From Jejuia sp. UBA6058 (lineage in GTDB: Bacteria; Bacteroidota; Bacteroidia; Flavobacteriales; Flavobacteriaceae), in contig DIYI01000012.1 in assembly GCA_002428965.1 (NCBI GenBank), positions 781,948 through 845,947 on the forward strand: 64,000 nucleotides of DNA, in the 5' to 3' direction. The translations under genes and the position numbers were made by a program. The notes under the pieces were generated by a model. The model was given only the letters and a program-made list of their open reading frames with translations, was not told the DNA's origin and made no database searches. Of this stretch, positions 17,415-27,108 are shown one piece after another. Every line of letters begins with the position of its first letter. Within the stretch, counting starts at the first letter, position 1.

Positions 17415-19824
17415 ATAAACTGTATTTTAGGGCTATTACTAAATTTCTTCCTGGAGCTGCAATTCCTGAAGAATAAGGACGATAACGCTGATTGGTAATA
17501 TTTTCGAACGCTGCAGAAAGTGTTGTTTGTGTATTTATTTTGTATTGAGTTCTAAAGTTTAGGGTAAGCCACTCTGGTGCAAATGGATTTCCGTTCTTGT
17601 CTAATGCATATATATAATCTTTCTCCTTTTCTGAAGGAGCCAAATCGCTAAATGAAAGTTCTCCACTATATTCGGCAAAAGCATCTAAAGTAAGGTCTTT
17701 ATACTTATATATTAAATGACTGTTTCCAAAATTTGGAGCCACATGTCTTACAGGAACCTCAATATTGTTGTCTTCTTCGGTGCCACCAATAACACTATAT
17801 TGGGAGTTTAATTCTAAGCCTTTAGCAAGTAACATTTTCAAGCCCACTTCAAAACCATAAATCCATGCTTTTGATGCATTTTGTATAGCCTGTACATTAC
17901 TTAATGCACCATCATATTCTATTTGAGTTGCTCCATTTAATGAATAGTCACGTCTCACCAAAGCATTGTCTAAATAGGTATAATATGTACTCATATCTAA
18001 CACTAATTTCCGATCGAAATTTAGCGTTACACCTAACTCTCCGCCATACGCGTATTCTGGTCTTAAAGATTCATTGGGTACAACCACAGCACCCGGTTCA
18101 GAGTCAAATACTTTGCCAATATCATCAATATTTGGAGCTCTGAAAGCGGAAGCGGTATTGAGTTTCCATTGAATAATTTCATTGGGAGACCAAGTTGCAC
18201 CTGCTGTTGCTGTAAATGCACCTGCATTGTTCTTTGAGCTTTGGAACGGAAGATTTAGAAAAGCATTGTTTTCTGTGAAATCTGCTTTCGAACTTACATG
18301 ATTAAATCGCAACCCAGACTGAAAAACAAATTTAGTATTTGGTTTATATTTTAAGCTTGAATAAATTGCCGATGATGACCAAGTAGCGCCATTTGGGTAT
18401 CTGGAAAATGTACCGCTAAAAGCACCATTTGAAATATCTTGAACTCTTGCTTGCGACCCTATTTTATTAAAAACATATTCTGCACCGTAAGATAATCGTG
18501 TTTTATCACTTAATCGTTTTTCAAAATCTAAATTAAAAGAATAGGCATTAACTGTCTCCTCTCTAATCCTGCGTTCAATAGATTGATAATCTCTATCTAT
18601 TCTACTTTCCTGAAAATTTTGATATGCAAAGGTAGCTTTAACCTTATCATAAAGATTTGAACGACTGCCCAATTTTGTAAGCTGTAAATTAGACATAAAC
18701 CATTTCTGTGGGCCATAATTCCATTCTGCAGAACGCAATTCATCACCCCTATAGCGAAGAAGCCTATCGTATCTTGTAATCTCGGAAGATTGAGAGTAAT
18801 GCAACCCTAAATCGAAACTTAGTTTTTTATTTGGTTCAAATCTTACTTTCTGTGTTATGTTCAATTGGTCATAGCCTGAGTTTTTTTGAAGCCTTAGATT
18901 AGGATTATCAACTAAAATATCATTGTTATTATTGGTAATTATAAATTCAGGTCTTAAGTAATCATTAGGACCATTGGTGCCCATTTTTAAATCATTAAAA
19001 TCGGAATATGTTATACTAGTTAAAAAACCCCAATTTTTAAATCCCAGATTAACATCGAAATGTCCAGTTTTTTCATCATTAGCGGAACTGTATCTTAGTA
19101 AACTATTGGCTTTAATTAATAAAGAGTCAGAATAAGGTATTTCGGGGGTTTTTGTATAAAAACTCATTACTCCTCCAATGGCATCGCTACCATAAATAAC
19201 GGAACCTGAGCCTAAAGTAACTTCTGTGCTTTGTATAGAAAAAGGATCTATAGAAATCACATTATGTAAGTTACCGCCTCTAAAAATCGCATTATTCATT
19301 CTAACACCATCAACAGTTATTAAAAGCCGGTTTGTAGAAAACCCTCTAATCATGGGGCTTCCACCACCTGATTGACTTTTTTGTACGAATACCAGTCCAG
19401 TATTATGTAATGCATCTGCACTGGTTTGTGGGTTTGTAAATTCTATAATTGCGGCATTGGTATTTAGAATTTTTTGAGGTACATCGCGTTTGTGCTGTTC
19501 AAATTTTGATGCTGATACCACAATTTCAGTTAAACCCTGGGTATTAGCATCTAAGTAAACAATATTTGTTTTAATAATTTCAGACTTAACCAAGGCTTTA
19601 GTTATATGTGATAAATGCTGAAAATAAAGTGTGTCTGAAGTTTCGAACGCTTCAATGTTTACCATGCCCTTAAAGTTTGTAAAAGCACTTTTAGTTTTAG
19701 TTGTATTAAATACTGTAACATCAAAAATGGGGTCTTTTGTTATGGTATTTAATACTTTTATGTTTTGTGCTTCTGCCATTTTAAAAAGTAGCAAAAACAA
19801 TAAAAGTAAGCTATTAAACTTCAT
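17413..19824 (-). CDS. TonB-dependent outer membrane receptor (heme/hemoglobin type suspected)
   Basis: I choose the ATG at 19824 (803 residues), which gives the signal peptide MKFNSLLLLFLLLFKMAEAQ; the longer frame would overlap recO. A short regulatory-like N-domain is followed by the plug (DALHNTGLVFVQKSQSGGGS, MIRGFSTNRLLITVDGVRMN, GSGSVIYGSDAIGGVM) and a 22-strand barrel. FRAPNIDD and VPNESLRPE resemble the FRAP/NPxL boxes of heme and hemoglobin receptors; the substrate call is tentative. It starts 4 bases after recO, so the two are likely co-transcribed. Confidence 0.88.
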   Translation of the reverse strand: MKFNSLLLLFLLLFKMAEAQNIKVLNTITKDPIFDVTVFNTTKTKSAFTNFKGMVNIEAFETSDTLYFQHLSHITKALVKSEIIKTNIVYLDANTQGLTEIVVSASKFEQHKRDVPQKILNTNAAIIEFTNPQTSADALHNTGLVFVQKSQSGGGSPMIRGFSTNRLLITVDGVRMNNAIFRGGNLHNVISIDPFSIQSTEVTLGSGSVIYGSDAIGGVMSFYTKTPEIPYSDSLLIKANSLLRYSSANDEKTGHFDVNLGFKNWGFLTSITYSDFNDLKMGTNGPNDYLRPEFIITNNNNDILVDNPNLRLQKNSGYDQLNITQKVRFEPNKKLSFDLGLHYSQSSEITRYDRLLRYRGDELRSAEWNYGPQKWFMSNLQLTKLGSRSNLYDKVKATFAYQNFQESRIDRDYQSIERRIREETVNAYSFNLDFEKRLSDKTRLSYGAEYVFNKIGSQARVQDISNGAFSGTFSRYPNGATWSSSAIYSSLKYKPNTKFVFQSGLRFNHVSSKADFTENNAFLNLPFQSSKNNAGAFTATAGATWSPNEIIQWKLNTASAFRAPNIDDIGKVFDSEPGAVVVPNESLRPEYAYGGELGVTLNFDRKLVLDMSTYYTYLDNALVRRDYSLNGATQIEYDGALSNVQAIQNASKAWIYGFEVGLKMLLAKGLELNSQYSVIGGTEEDNNIEVPVRHVAPNFGNSHLIYKYKDLTLDAFAEYSGELSFSDLAPSEKEKDYIYALDKNGNPFAPEWLTLNFRTQYKINTQTTLSAAFENITNQRYRPYSSGIAAPGRNLVIALKYSL

Positions 19825-19828
19825 GATT

Positions 19829-20548
19829 TTACTTAAAAACTTGGTTAAAAACCTGTAAGGATTTTGGGGTTCTAAAACTGCCCAAATGTAACTCAAAATA
19901 TTGCAACATCATATTTAAAAATCGTTGTCGCTTTTGTGCGTTTATCTTAACAGTATCTAGGGCATCAAATGTTGTGCCTAAAAGGTGTTTTAAAAGTATT
20001 AAATTTTCGCCAGAAACATTGTGTTTACTCAAGTTTTTAAATTGAAAACCCCCACTTTGTAAGTCGAAATTATCAAGGTTAATTTGAGAAGTATCAGGAT
20101 AAAAACCCAGATATTTTGTTAATTTTAATAAAAATAATAAATGAAAATTAGGAGAGGTTGGTGTAACGTCGAACCATAATAATGTAGTTTCTAAATAATT
20201 AAATAATCCTTCGTTTTTTTCCTCTTCTTGCAATGTAATATTTAAAATTTCTGATAGGAAAATAACCACCGCACTTTTCGATACATTTGTTTGAAGACTA
20301 TTATAAACAACGTTAAGTTTTACTTCTTTTATATTATGGAGCGTTCTTGTTTTTGAGAGTGTAAATTCTACATGAAGCTGAGTTAAAAGCTGAAAGTAAG
20401 CGGCCTTTTTACTGTTCTTTTTTGATTTGAAAGCTCCTCTAATCAAAAAGCTTAAAACACCATATTCTTGAGTATAGCATTTTACAATAAGATCATTGTC
20501 ACGGTATTTTAATTTAGATAAAACAATAGCATTGGTTGAAGTTTGCAT
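19829..20548 (-). CDS. recO: DNA repair protein RecO
   Basis: A 239-residue protein. The N-terminal OB fold begins TNAIVLSKLKYRDNDLIVKCYTQEYG and continues FLIRGAFKSKK, both typical of RecO. The C-terminal helical part has lost the zinc-binding cysteines, as in other Bacteroidota members known to me. RecO loads RecA with RecR. It sits one base after porZ and 4 bases before the TonB receptor on the minus strand. Confidence 0.92.
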   Translation of the reverse strand: MQTSTNAIVLSKLKYRDNDLIVKCYTQEYGVLSFLIRGAFKSKKNSKKAAYFQLLTQLHVEFTLSKTRTLHNIKEVKLNVVYNSLQTNVSKSAVVIFLSEILNITLQEEEKNEGLFNYLETTLLWFDVTPTSPNFHLLFLLKLTKYLGFYPDTSQINLDNFDLQSGGFQFKNLSKHNVSGENLILLKHLLGTTFDALDTVKINAQKRQRFLNMMLQYFELHLGSFRTPKSLQVFNQVFK

Positions 20549-20549
20549 A

Positions 20550-22892
20550 TTACCTAACCACCATTAACTTAACCACCTTAGTTTCAAAGCTATCTAAATC
20601 CGCCAACATTATTAAGTAAACCCCCGACGCTACAATATTATTTGCTAGGTTTTTTCCATTCCAAAAAGCGGTACCGCCATCAATTTCCAAATTAAAACCA
20701 TTATATCTTTGATTCGTTCTTGATTGGGCTTCAGCTACCAAATTGCCTTCAATATCTGTAATCTTAATATTAACGTTGCTTGGTAGATCTGTAATCTTAA
20801 CTTTTTCATCAACGATATTAAAACCTGGGCGAACAGGATTAGGATATGCATGAGATTTTGCAAAATCTTGAGTAGGGGAAGAGCTATCCGTTCTAAAAGA
20901 CACCAAACCCTTATCTGTAGCAATGTAAACTTCACCGTTTGCTCCATCTACAGCAATATCAACCACAGTATTCGAGGGTAGTGGCGAATTTTCTTTGGTA
21001 AAGCGAAAAATAGTCTGCTGGCCGTCAGATGAAAGATAATATAAACCTGAGTCAAATGTCCCAATCCATTTGTTGTTAGAACCGTCCACCTCAATATCTG
21101 AAATGGATTGCTGAAATAACAATTCTTGGGCAATACCACCCTCTTCAATAATTATTTCATCAACATCAACATTGTCCTCAAAAAAGTCAGATGTATTAAA
21201 TAAAACCCGCAATCCTCTGGGAGTCCCAATCCAAAGCTGATTTCGATTATCTAGAGCAACTGTCCTTATAACAACACTTGGAAAATTGGCGTCTTCTTCA
21301 GTAATCGATTTGATCATTGGATTGCCGTTGTTAGGATTAAAACCAATTAAACCTTTATTTCTTGAAGCTATAAAAAAAGTACCATCAGGTGCTATTTCAA
21401 AATCATAGAAGCCTCCGTTATCATTAAGTGCATCTTCAATAATTTCAGAAAAATCATAATGAACCCAGTTTCCGTTCATGGGATTATACGATTTTAATGG
21501 TCTTTGAATTTTACTCGATATTGTCCATAACAATCCATCCTCATCAAATTGACTATGGCCTACTCGAATATCTATATCATTGGGATTTGCCAGTATCAAA
21601 GACTCTAGTTGACTGTTAGTTGTATTAAAAAGGGTAGAAGGCAGGGTGTCATTTACTTCTAGAAGCCCACTAAAAAATGAACTTATAAAAACTTGATTGA
21701 TGTCCAAAGGGTTAATTGCTACACTATTAAGTTCTTTGGCTTCAAATATGTCTTTATAAGGAGTATTGATCCAACTTTCGTTTTCCAGTATACTGAAGCC
21801 TCGCTCATTTAAAGGGTATGGATCTAATTGAGCAGTGTATTCGCCAAAAGTAACCCAAACTTTATTGAAGGCCGGGGTAACTTTAAAAGGTCTGTTTAGT
21901 AAAGGTCCATCTGGGTGAATATACTCAAAACTCAATGGAGCTAACCATGAGGTTTTTAGTATTCCAAAATCTTCAGTCCCAGAATAGATGAAGGTACCAT
22001 CATAAGTTGTGGAGGTAAATTTGGTTTCAAATTCCGTAGTTTTGTCTATCTGCCCTAATAAGTTAAAGGTAGAATCATAAACAAATACGTTATTCTCCGT
22101 TGTGATTAAGAGTCTGTCATTGCTGGCAGTAATTTCTTGAATAGGACTATTATAATTAGAGATTTCTGTAAGAATATCATTTGTTATTTGAAATGTTCGA
22201 TTATCGCTTCTAGCGGTATAAAGGTTAGAGCCAATACTTTCAATTCCAATGTAACTGTTGCCAACAATAGTTTGCCAATTGTTAAAATTTATAAGATTGG
22301 GGTTGTTAATATTCGCTTTTCTTATACCTCCTCCATTGGAGCAGGCAGCATAGATTGTATTGTCTAGAAGGGCGGTTTGATTAACTTTAACTAAACCACC
22401 TTGAATTCCAATAAAAAAAGTATCTCCAAACTCTAGTCGTTCTATGTCAAATGTTGATATCCCAAAATCTGTAGATATATAAACAAGATTACCTATTTCA
22501 TTGAAATGATTGATTTGTTTTTCTGTTGGTTGTATGGTTACCTTATCTACAATATCAACTACGGTAAGTACGTTCTCATCATCATCTAAAACTACCTCAA
22601 TAAGTCCATTGTCATAACCAATAAGTAAAAGTTCAAAATTTTCGCTATAGTATATGGCGGAGATATTATCTCCTGAAAGTCCATTTATAGTTGTGATTTC
22701 CTGTATTTCATTTGTATTGATGTCATAGGTAAAAATGGCATTTTCTGCAGCAGCATAAACTTTATTTCCACTCTTGACTACCTTTTTAATATTGAAATAA
22801 GAAAAATAACCATTCCAAAGCGCAGAGAAATCCTGAGCAAAATATGATGTTGGTAATAAACAAATTAGTAGAATTAACAGTTTTTTACACAT
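20550..22892 (-). CDS. porZ: Type IX secretion protein PorZ
   Basis: A 780-residue protein with a signal peptide ending at SYFAQ. Two beta-propeller domains follow, with repeated units such as GLSGDNISAIYYS, LWIGTPRGLRVLF and YIATDKGLVSFRT. The C-terminal ~95 residues form a beta-sandwich like a T9SS CTD (HAYPNPVRPGF ... FETKVVKLMVVR). The architecture and N-terminus match PorZ, the surface protein that delivers anionic LPS to the type IX sortase. It ends one base before recO. Confidence 0.88.
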   Translation of the reverse strand: MCKKLLILLICLLPTSYFAQDFSALWNGYFSYFNIKKVVKSGNKVYAAAENAIFTYDINTNEIQEITTINGLSGDNISAIYYSENFELLLIGYDNGLIEVVLDDDENVLTVVDIVDKVTIQPTEKQINHFNEIGNLVYISTDFGISTFDIERLEFGDTFFIGIQGGLVKVNQTALLDNTIYAACSNGGGIRKANINNPNLINFNNWQTIVGNSYIGIESIGSNLYTARSDNRTFQITNDILTEISNYNSPIQEITASNDRLLITTENNVFVYDSTFNLLGQIDKTTEFETKFTSTTYDGTFIYSGTEDFGILKTSWLAPLSFEYIHPDGPLLNRPFKVTPAFNKVWVTFGEYTAQLDPYPLNERGFSILENESWINTPYKDIFEAKELNSVAINPLDINQVFISSFFSGLLEVNDTLPSTLFNTTNSQLESLILANPNDIDIRVGHSQFDEDGLLWTISSKIQRPLKSYNPMNGNWVHYDFSEIIEDALNDNGGFYDFEIAPDGTFFIASRNKGLIGFNPNNGNPMIKSITEEDANFPSVVIRTVALDNRNQLWIGTPRGLRVLFNTSDFFEDNVDVDEIIIEEGGIAQELLFQQSISDIEVDGSNNKWIGTFDSGLYYLSSDGQQTIFRFTKENSPLPSNTVVDIAVDGANGEVYIATDKGLVSFRTDSSSPTQDFAKSHAYPNPVRPGFNIVDEKVKITDLPSNVNIKITDIEGNLVAEAQSRTNQRYNGFNLEIDGGTAFWNGKNLANNIVASGVYLIMLADLDSFETKVVKLMVVR

Positions 22893-22977
22893 AACAATTT
22901 TTCTAAGCTCAAATATATTTATTACTAACGATTTTTTGTTTCAAAATGTATGTAAAGTGCATAAAATTCAAAAAAGG

Positions 22978-23007
22978 AACAGGCTTCCTATAAAGAGGAA
23001 GCCTGTT
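22978..23007 (-). terminator. Terminator of gdhA
   Basis: AACAGGCTTCC-N8-GGAAGCCTGTT is a perfect 11-bp stem. On the minus strand it is followed by CCTTTTTT, 25 bases past the gdhA stop. Confidence 0.88.
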
Positions 23008-23031
23008 TTTAAACTATTCTAAATGGAATTT

Positions 23032-24375
23032 TTAAACAATACCTTGTGCCAACATTGCATCTGCAACCTTTACAAAACCTGCAATATTTGCACCCTTAAC
23101 ATAATCTATATATCCATCATCGTCTTTACCATATTCTATGCAAGATTGATGTATTTCTTCCATTATCTCTTTCAGCTTTTGATCTACTTCTTCTCTTGTC
23201 CACTTGTAGCGTAAGGAATTTTGAGTCATTTCCAAACCAGAGGTAGCTACACCTCCAGCATTTGACGCTTTTCCTGGAGCAAATAGTATTTTAGCATCAT
23301 GAAATTTCTTGATTGCGTCTTTAGTTGAGGGCATGTTGGCGCCTTCACTTACGCAAATACAACCATTCGACAATAATTTTGTTGCATCATCACCGTTAAG
23401 TTCATTTTGGGTAGCACAAGGCAGTGCAATATCACATACCACACCCCAAGGTGTCTCTCCCTTTACAAATTTGGAATTTGGATACTCCTTAATATATTCA
23501 CTTATACGACCTCTTTTTTCATTCTTAAGTTGCATCACAAATTTAAGTTTCTCTAAATCTATTCCTTCGCTATCATAAATATATCCTGAAGAATCAGAAA
23601 GCGTAACTACTTTAGCTCCTAGTTGCAATGACTTTTCAGCTGCATATTGTGCAACATTACCGGACCCTGAGATAACAACGGTTTTACCTTCAAAGTTATC
23701 ATCTTGTGTGCGTAACATGTTCTCAGCAAAATACACTGTACCATAACCAGTAGCCTCTGGCCTAATTAAAGAGCCTCCCCAAGTCAATCCCTTTCCAGTT
23801 AGTACCCCAGTAAATTCATTTTTAAGTTTTCGGTACATGCCAAATAAAAACCCTATTTCTCTCTGCCCAACACCAATATCACCCGCTGGAATATCGGTAT
23901 TTGGCCCTATATGCCTAAACAATTCACTCATAAAAGCATGACAGAATCTCATAATTTCATTATCACTTTTACCTTTTGGATCAAAGTCGCTGCCGCCTTT
24001 ACCGCCACCCATAGGAAGCGTAGTTAAACTATTTTTGAAGACCTGTTCAAAAGCTAAAAATTTTAAAATACTGGCATTAACTGTAGGATGAAAACGTAAA
24101 CCGCCTTTATATGGGCCAATAGCTGAATTCATTTGGATTCTATAACCCCGATTCACTTGAATTTCACCACTATCATCTACCCAAGATACTCTAAAAGAAA
24201 CCAAGCGTTCTGGTTCCACCATTCTTAACAAAACGTTTTTGCCATAATAAATATCATGTTTTACGATATAGGGAATTACGGTTTCAGCCACTTCTTCAAC
24301 TGCCTGTAAAAATTCTGGTTCATGTCCGTTTCGAACTTTAACCAAATCCAAAAAGTCTGAGATTATTTCTTTCAT
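23032..24375 (-). CDS. gdhA: NADP-specific glutamate dehydrogenase
   Basis: A 447-residue enzyme of the hexameric NADP type. It has the glutamate-site motif LPMGGGKGGSDFDPKGKSD with the catalytic lysine, then FRHIGPNTDIPAGDIGVG and the nucleotide-fold GSGNVAQYAAEK. It aminates 2-oxoglutarate with ammonium. Monocistronic: it has its own terminator and a long AT-rich upstream region. Confidence 0.97.
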   Translation of the reverse strand: MKEIISDFLDLVKVRNGHEPEFLQAVEEVAETVIPYIVKHDIYYGKNVLLRMVEPERLVSFRVSWVDDSGEIQVNRGYRIQMNSAIGPYKGGLRFHPTVNASILKFLAFEQVFKNSLTTLPMGGGKGGSDFDPKGKSDNEIMRFCHAFMSELFRHIGPNTDIPAGDIGVGQREIGFLFGMYRKLKNEFTGVLTGKGLTWGGSLIRPEATGYGTVYFAENMLRTQDDNFEGKTVVISGSGNVAQYAAEKSLQLGAKVVTLSDSSGYIYDSEGIDLEKLKFVMQLKNEKRGRISEYIKEYPNSKFVKGETPWGVVCDIALPCATQNELNGDDATKLLSNGCICVSEGANMPSTKDAIKKFHDAKILFAPGKASNAGGVATSGLEMTQNSLRYKWTREEVDQKLKEIMEEIHQSCIEYGKDDDGYIDYVKGANIAGFVKVADAMLAQGIV

Positions 24376-24508
24376 GAATTAACAAATGTTTAAATTTTAT
24401 AGAAAATATAATTTTTGAGGATAAATATACGTTATCTTTAATGAAAACATTATATTTTTTAATATTTCGCAATATCGACATAAGGTAAAATGCAGTTTAT
24501 CAGAATTA

Positions 24509-24539
24509 TTTGATTGTTTATCGCCTTTTTATATATTTG
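24509..24539 (+). promoter_or_regulatory. Consensus flavobacterial promoter
   Basis: TTTG (24509-24512), 19 bases, then TATATTTG (24532-24539). This is one of the best matches in the window to TTTG-N19-TAnnTTTG. It fixes the downstream start at the ATG at 24569, because the in-frame TTG at 24542 would lie before the transcript. Confidence 0.7.
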
Positions 24540-24568
24540 TTTTGTTAACGCCTCGAAAACAAAAACTT

Positions 24569-25393
24569 ATGACGCTTAACTTTAAACGTTTAGCTTTTGT
24601 ACTATGTTTGATTGCAATCTGCCAGACGTCTTTTGCGCAGTTGGGCTTCTCTCATGAAATAGGTGTTATTACAGGTCCTGTTCAATTTAGAGCCGACTAT
24701 GGTGTTAGAGAAAATACCCAGACCAACTTTGGGAATATGGGTATTGGTATTGGTTTAGTGCACTATATAAATTTTGCGTACAGAGCCGATTGTAATTGTT
24801 ATACAACAGACACCTATTTTAACGATCATTTCAAATTAAGAAACGAAATTTCTTGGAATAGAACTAAGTTAGAGCACTTTGGCGAGTTCGTAGACCCTAG
24901 CAAAACTTCTCGTGAGGCAAATCAACTTAGAGGTCATAAGGGGTATGCCAAAAATTTAGATATTGGTACACAATTAGAATTCTTTCCTTTAAGTATACGT
25001 TCCTTTCAAGCTTATGGTTATCGTATTGCTCCATATGTTAGTTTGGGTGTTCATTATACAAGTTTTAGCCCTGAAGTAAGTACTTCTTATGTTGCACAAA
25101 CTGGTGATTATCCAGCCCCGCTTCCAACACCTGGAGATACTTTAGATTCTAGGAATTTTTATTCGTTTTGGGCTCCAGGCTCTGTTGACGCCTCTCCAGG
25201 AGGCACTTGGTCTATGGTTACAAGTGCTGGATTTCGTTACAAAATCGGAAAATTATCTGATTTAGTATTTGATTTGCGCTGGCAATACTACTTTAACGAT
25301 TGGGTGGATGGTTTAAACCATAACCTAGAAAGTAATAAAAATAACGACTGGTTACTTTGGCTTAACTTTGGCTACATTTATTACCTTAACTAG
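24569..25393 (+). CDS. Flavobacterial outer membrane protein (THC0290_0291-like)
   Basis: A 274-residue protein starting MTLNFKRLAFVLCL with a signal peptide to SFAQ. Beta-rich sequence follows (HEIGVITGPVQFRADYG, MGIGIGLVHYINF, YRIAPYVSLGVHY, TSAGFRYKIGK, WLLWLNFGYIYYLN), with a CNC pair. I recall this family as one found next to glutamate dehydrogenase in flavobacteria; it should not be read as the enzyme. Probably an outer-membrane barrel of unknown role. Confidence 0.72.
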   Translation: MTLNFKRLAFVLCLIAICQTSFAQLGFSHEIGVITGPVQFRADYGVRENTQTNFGNMGIGIGLVHYINFAYRADCNCYTTDTYFNDHFKLRNEISWNRTKLEHFGEFVDPSKTSREANQLRGHKGYAKNLDIGTQLEFFPLSIRSFQAYGYRIAPYVSLGVHYTSFSPEVSTSYVAQTGDYPAPLPTPGDTLDSRNFYSFWAPGSVDASPGGTWSMVTSAGFRYKIGKLSDLVFDLRWQYYFNDWVDGLNHNLESNKNNDWLLWLNFGYIYYLN

Positions 25394-25398
25394 CTAGC

Positions 25399-25863
25399 TT
25401 ATTTCCCTAAAGCTCTCAATAACGCAAGCACATATCCATAATGCAAACCTTCGTGGATAGCTATAAACTGTAGTGCTTCATCTATGTTATTTAAGGTGTT
25501 GCCAGTGGTAGAAACGGTATATGTATTGTAATTTTTAAAAATGCCATTTTGATAATCAGTTTTGGTTTTTTCAAGAGTTAAAAGCAGTAAATCTTTTATT
25601 TCATTCACCTCCGTTTGAGAAACAGCCCCTTCAGGTTTAGTACCTTTTCTATACGCATTAATCATATCATCTGAAAGCGAAGATTCTAACCCAGATAATT
25701 TATAAGCAAGTAACTGCTCAGAAACAACTGCGTGCGCAATATTCCAAATAATATTGTTATTAAAGCCTTCAGGAACTTTATTTAAGTCTTCTAAAGTGTT
25801 GTGTTCTATTATTTTTTTGAAAATTGCTCTTGTATTTTCAAGAACGCTAAAGGTAAAATCCAT
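25399..25863 (-). CDS. DinB-family protein
   Basis: A 154-residue four-helix protein. Candidate metal ligands are the histidines of WNIAHAVVSEQ and of AIHEGLHYGY, spaced as in the DinB/YfiT superfamily of metal-dependent (often thiol) transferases. The physiological substrate is unknown. It converges with the barrel gene, 5 bases apart. Confidence 0.82.
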   Translation of the reverse strand: MDFTFSVLENTRAIFKKIIEHNTLEDLNKVPEGFNNNIIWNIAHAVVSEQLLAYKLSGLESSLSDDMINAYRKGTKPEGAVSQTEVNEIKDLLLLTLEKTKTDYQNGIFKNYNTYTVSTTGNTLNNIDEALQFIAIHEGLHYGYVLALLRALGK

Positions 25864-25921
25864 TTGATTTATTTTTTTGGTAAATATAGTTTTAATTTGC
25901 TTTTTGAAATTGAAATATAAT

Positions 25922-26272
25922 ATGAAAAAAGTATATTATTTAAAGACCTGTGATACTTGCAGAAGAATTTTAAAAGAGTTGAATTTATCAGATGAATTTG
26001 TGTTACAAGACATCAAAACTGAGGCTATAACCGTTGCTCAGTTAGAGGAGATGAAGTCGCTTGCAGGAAGCTACGAATCACTATTTAGTAGGCGTTCTCA
26101 GCTATACAAGAAAATGGATTTAAAAAACCAAGAACTAACCGAAAAAGACTTTAAAGATTACATCTTAGAATACTACACGTTTTTAAGTAGACCTGTATTT
26201 ATAATTGATGACCAGATTTTTATCGGTAATTCTAAGAAAACAGTTGAAGCTTTAAAAGCTGTTATTAGTTAG
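25922..26272 (+). CDS. ArsC/Spx-like thioredoxin-fold protein
   Basis: I start at the ATG giving MKKVYYLKTCDTCRRIL (116 residues). The longer frame begins in the promoter region of the divergent gene. The CxxC-type motif KTCDTCRRI and the later FLSRPVFIIDDQIFIGNSKKTVE match the ArsC/Spx/YffB family. The distal arsenate-binding arginine pattern is incomplete, so arsenate reduction should not be assumed. Confidence 0.8.
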   Translation: MKKVYYLKTCDTCRRILKELNLSDEFVLQDIKTEAITVAQLEEMKSLAGSYESLFSRRSQLYKKMDLKNQELTEKDFKDYILEYYTFLSRPVFIIDDQIFIGNSKKTVEALKAVIS

Positions 26273-26300
26273 AGACTGAAATCATAATTAATGCAAACAA

Positions 26301-26331
26301 AAAAGTCTAACATTTCTGTTAGACTTTTTTT
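26301..26331 (-). terminator. Original terminator of the tRNA-Asn locus
   Basis: AAAAGTCTAACA-TTTC-TGTTAGACTTTT with T/A runs on both sides. On the minus strand it lies just past the orphan tRNA-Asn 3' portion; it also ends the ArsC-like gene on the plus strand. A related hairpin follows the intact tRNA-Asn at 34568-34602. Confidence 0.8.
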
Positions 26332-26405
26332 GCTCCTCAGGTTGGGCTCGAACCAACGACCCTCTGATTAACAGTCAGATGCTCTAACCAACTGAGTTAT
26401 AGGCC
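26325..26405 (-). pseudogene. Orphan 3' portion of tRNA-Asn (attachment site)
   Basis: The sequence is identical to the 3' part of tRNA-Asn (GTT anticodon, T arm, 3' acceptor strand) over 72 bases (26325-26396). The 5' acceptor strand differs (cctata in place of the cctcag needed to pair), so a functional cloverleaf cannot close. This is what remains of the original tRNA after the element inserted. Confidence 0.85.
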
Positions 26406-26578
26406 CCATTGCAATAAATAGGTTGACTGACTCCTTTTGAAAATGAAACCTTAACCTTTTTTACTGCCTAATTTGACCTAGTAATACTCTTATTTAAAAT
26501 TTAAAAAAGCCCTTTTTGTTTTTTTGGTCTTGACGGAACTTGAAATAAACTTAATAATGATATATAATATTTATGCAC

Positions 26579-27100
26579 TTATTCCAGATGTTCATTAGTG
26601 TTTTGAACTTTTAATACCCCTGAAAGTACAAGCAAACTCCTCCAAAGCACAAGAGATATAAGACAAACTCCAATTATATTGTAGTAGAAAAAAAAGTTCA
26701 AGTATTCTTCATTCAAACATATTTTTAATGTATACCCTACAATTGCTACTAAAATTAAAATTTTAACACCATTCTTAAGCTGCCTTATTGTTTCAATATA
26801 TAATGGAGAACTTAAAAACAAATTAAATACTGAGACACGACTATAAGTGTCTTCTAGTGATTTCTTTTTCTTTAATGGTTTCAAACTACTTTTAAAACTT
26901 ACCAGTAAAGTGAGAAACGTCAATACAAATCCCGCTGATGTAAATCCAATATTTGCTACGTCCGAAACCGTTGACATCAAAATTTCTTCTTTAGGCACTG
27001 TTATAACTTCAGCCTCAATGAGAAAATAACAAAGAATACATAAGAAAGTAGTTATTATTAAATCAGAAATAACGGCAAATTGAAAATATTTGTTTAGCAT
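26579..27100 (-). CDS. RexB-like membrane protein (candidate defence effector)
   Basis: A 173-residue protein with four predicted membrane helices: about residues 8-30, 48-68 (SAGFVLTFLTLLVSF), 110-130 (GVKILILVAIVGYTL) and 140-162. Helix 2 is followed by a strongly basic stretch (KSSLKPLKKKK). Helix number, size (RexB is 144 residues) and the basic loop after helix 2 match the phage lambda ion channel RexB. It lies 8 bases downstream of the 329-codon frame whose likely product starts at 28077. No enzymatic motif. Homology is suspected, not shown. Confidence 0.5.
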   Translation of the reverse strand: MLNKYFQFAVISDLIITTFLCILCYFLIEAEVITVPKEEILMSTVSDVANIGFTSAGFVLTFLTLLVSFKSSLKPLKKKKSLEDTYSRVSVFNLFLSSPLYIETIRQLKNGVKILILVAIVGYTLKICLNEEYLNFFFYYNIIGVCLISLVLWRSLLVLSGVLKVQNTNEHLE

Positions 27101-27108
27101 GTTTGGAT

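Noticed and set aside
24542..24568. TTG start for the THC0290-like barrel protein
   Set aside because: It falls only 2-3 bases after the -7 box and would precede the transcript start; the ATG at 24569 begins a proper signal peptide.
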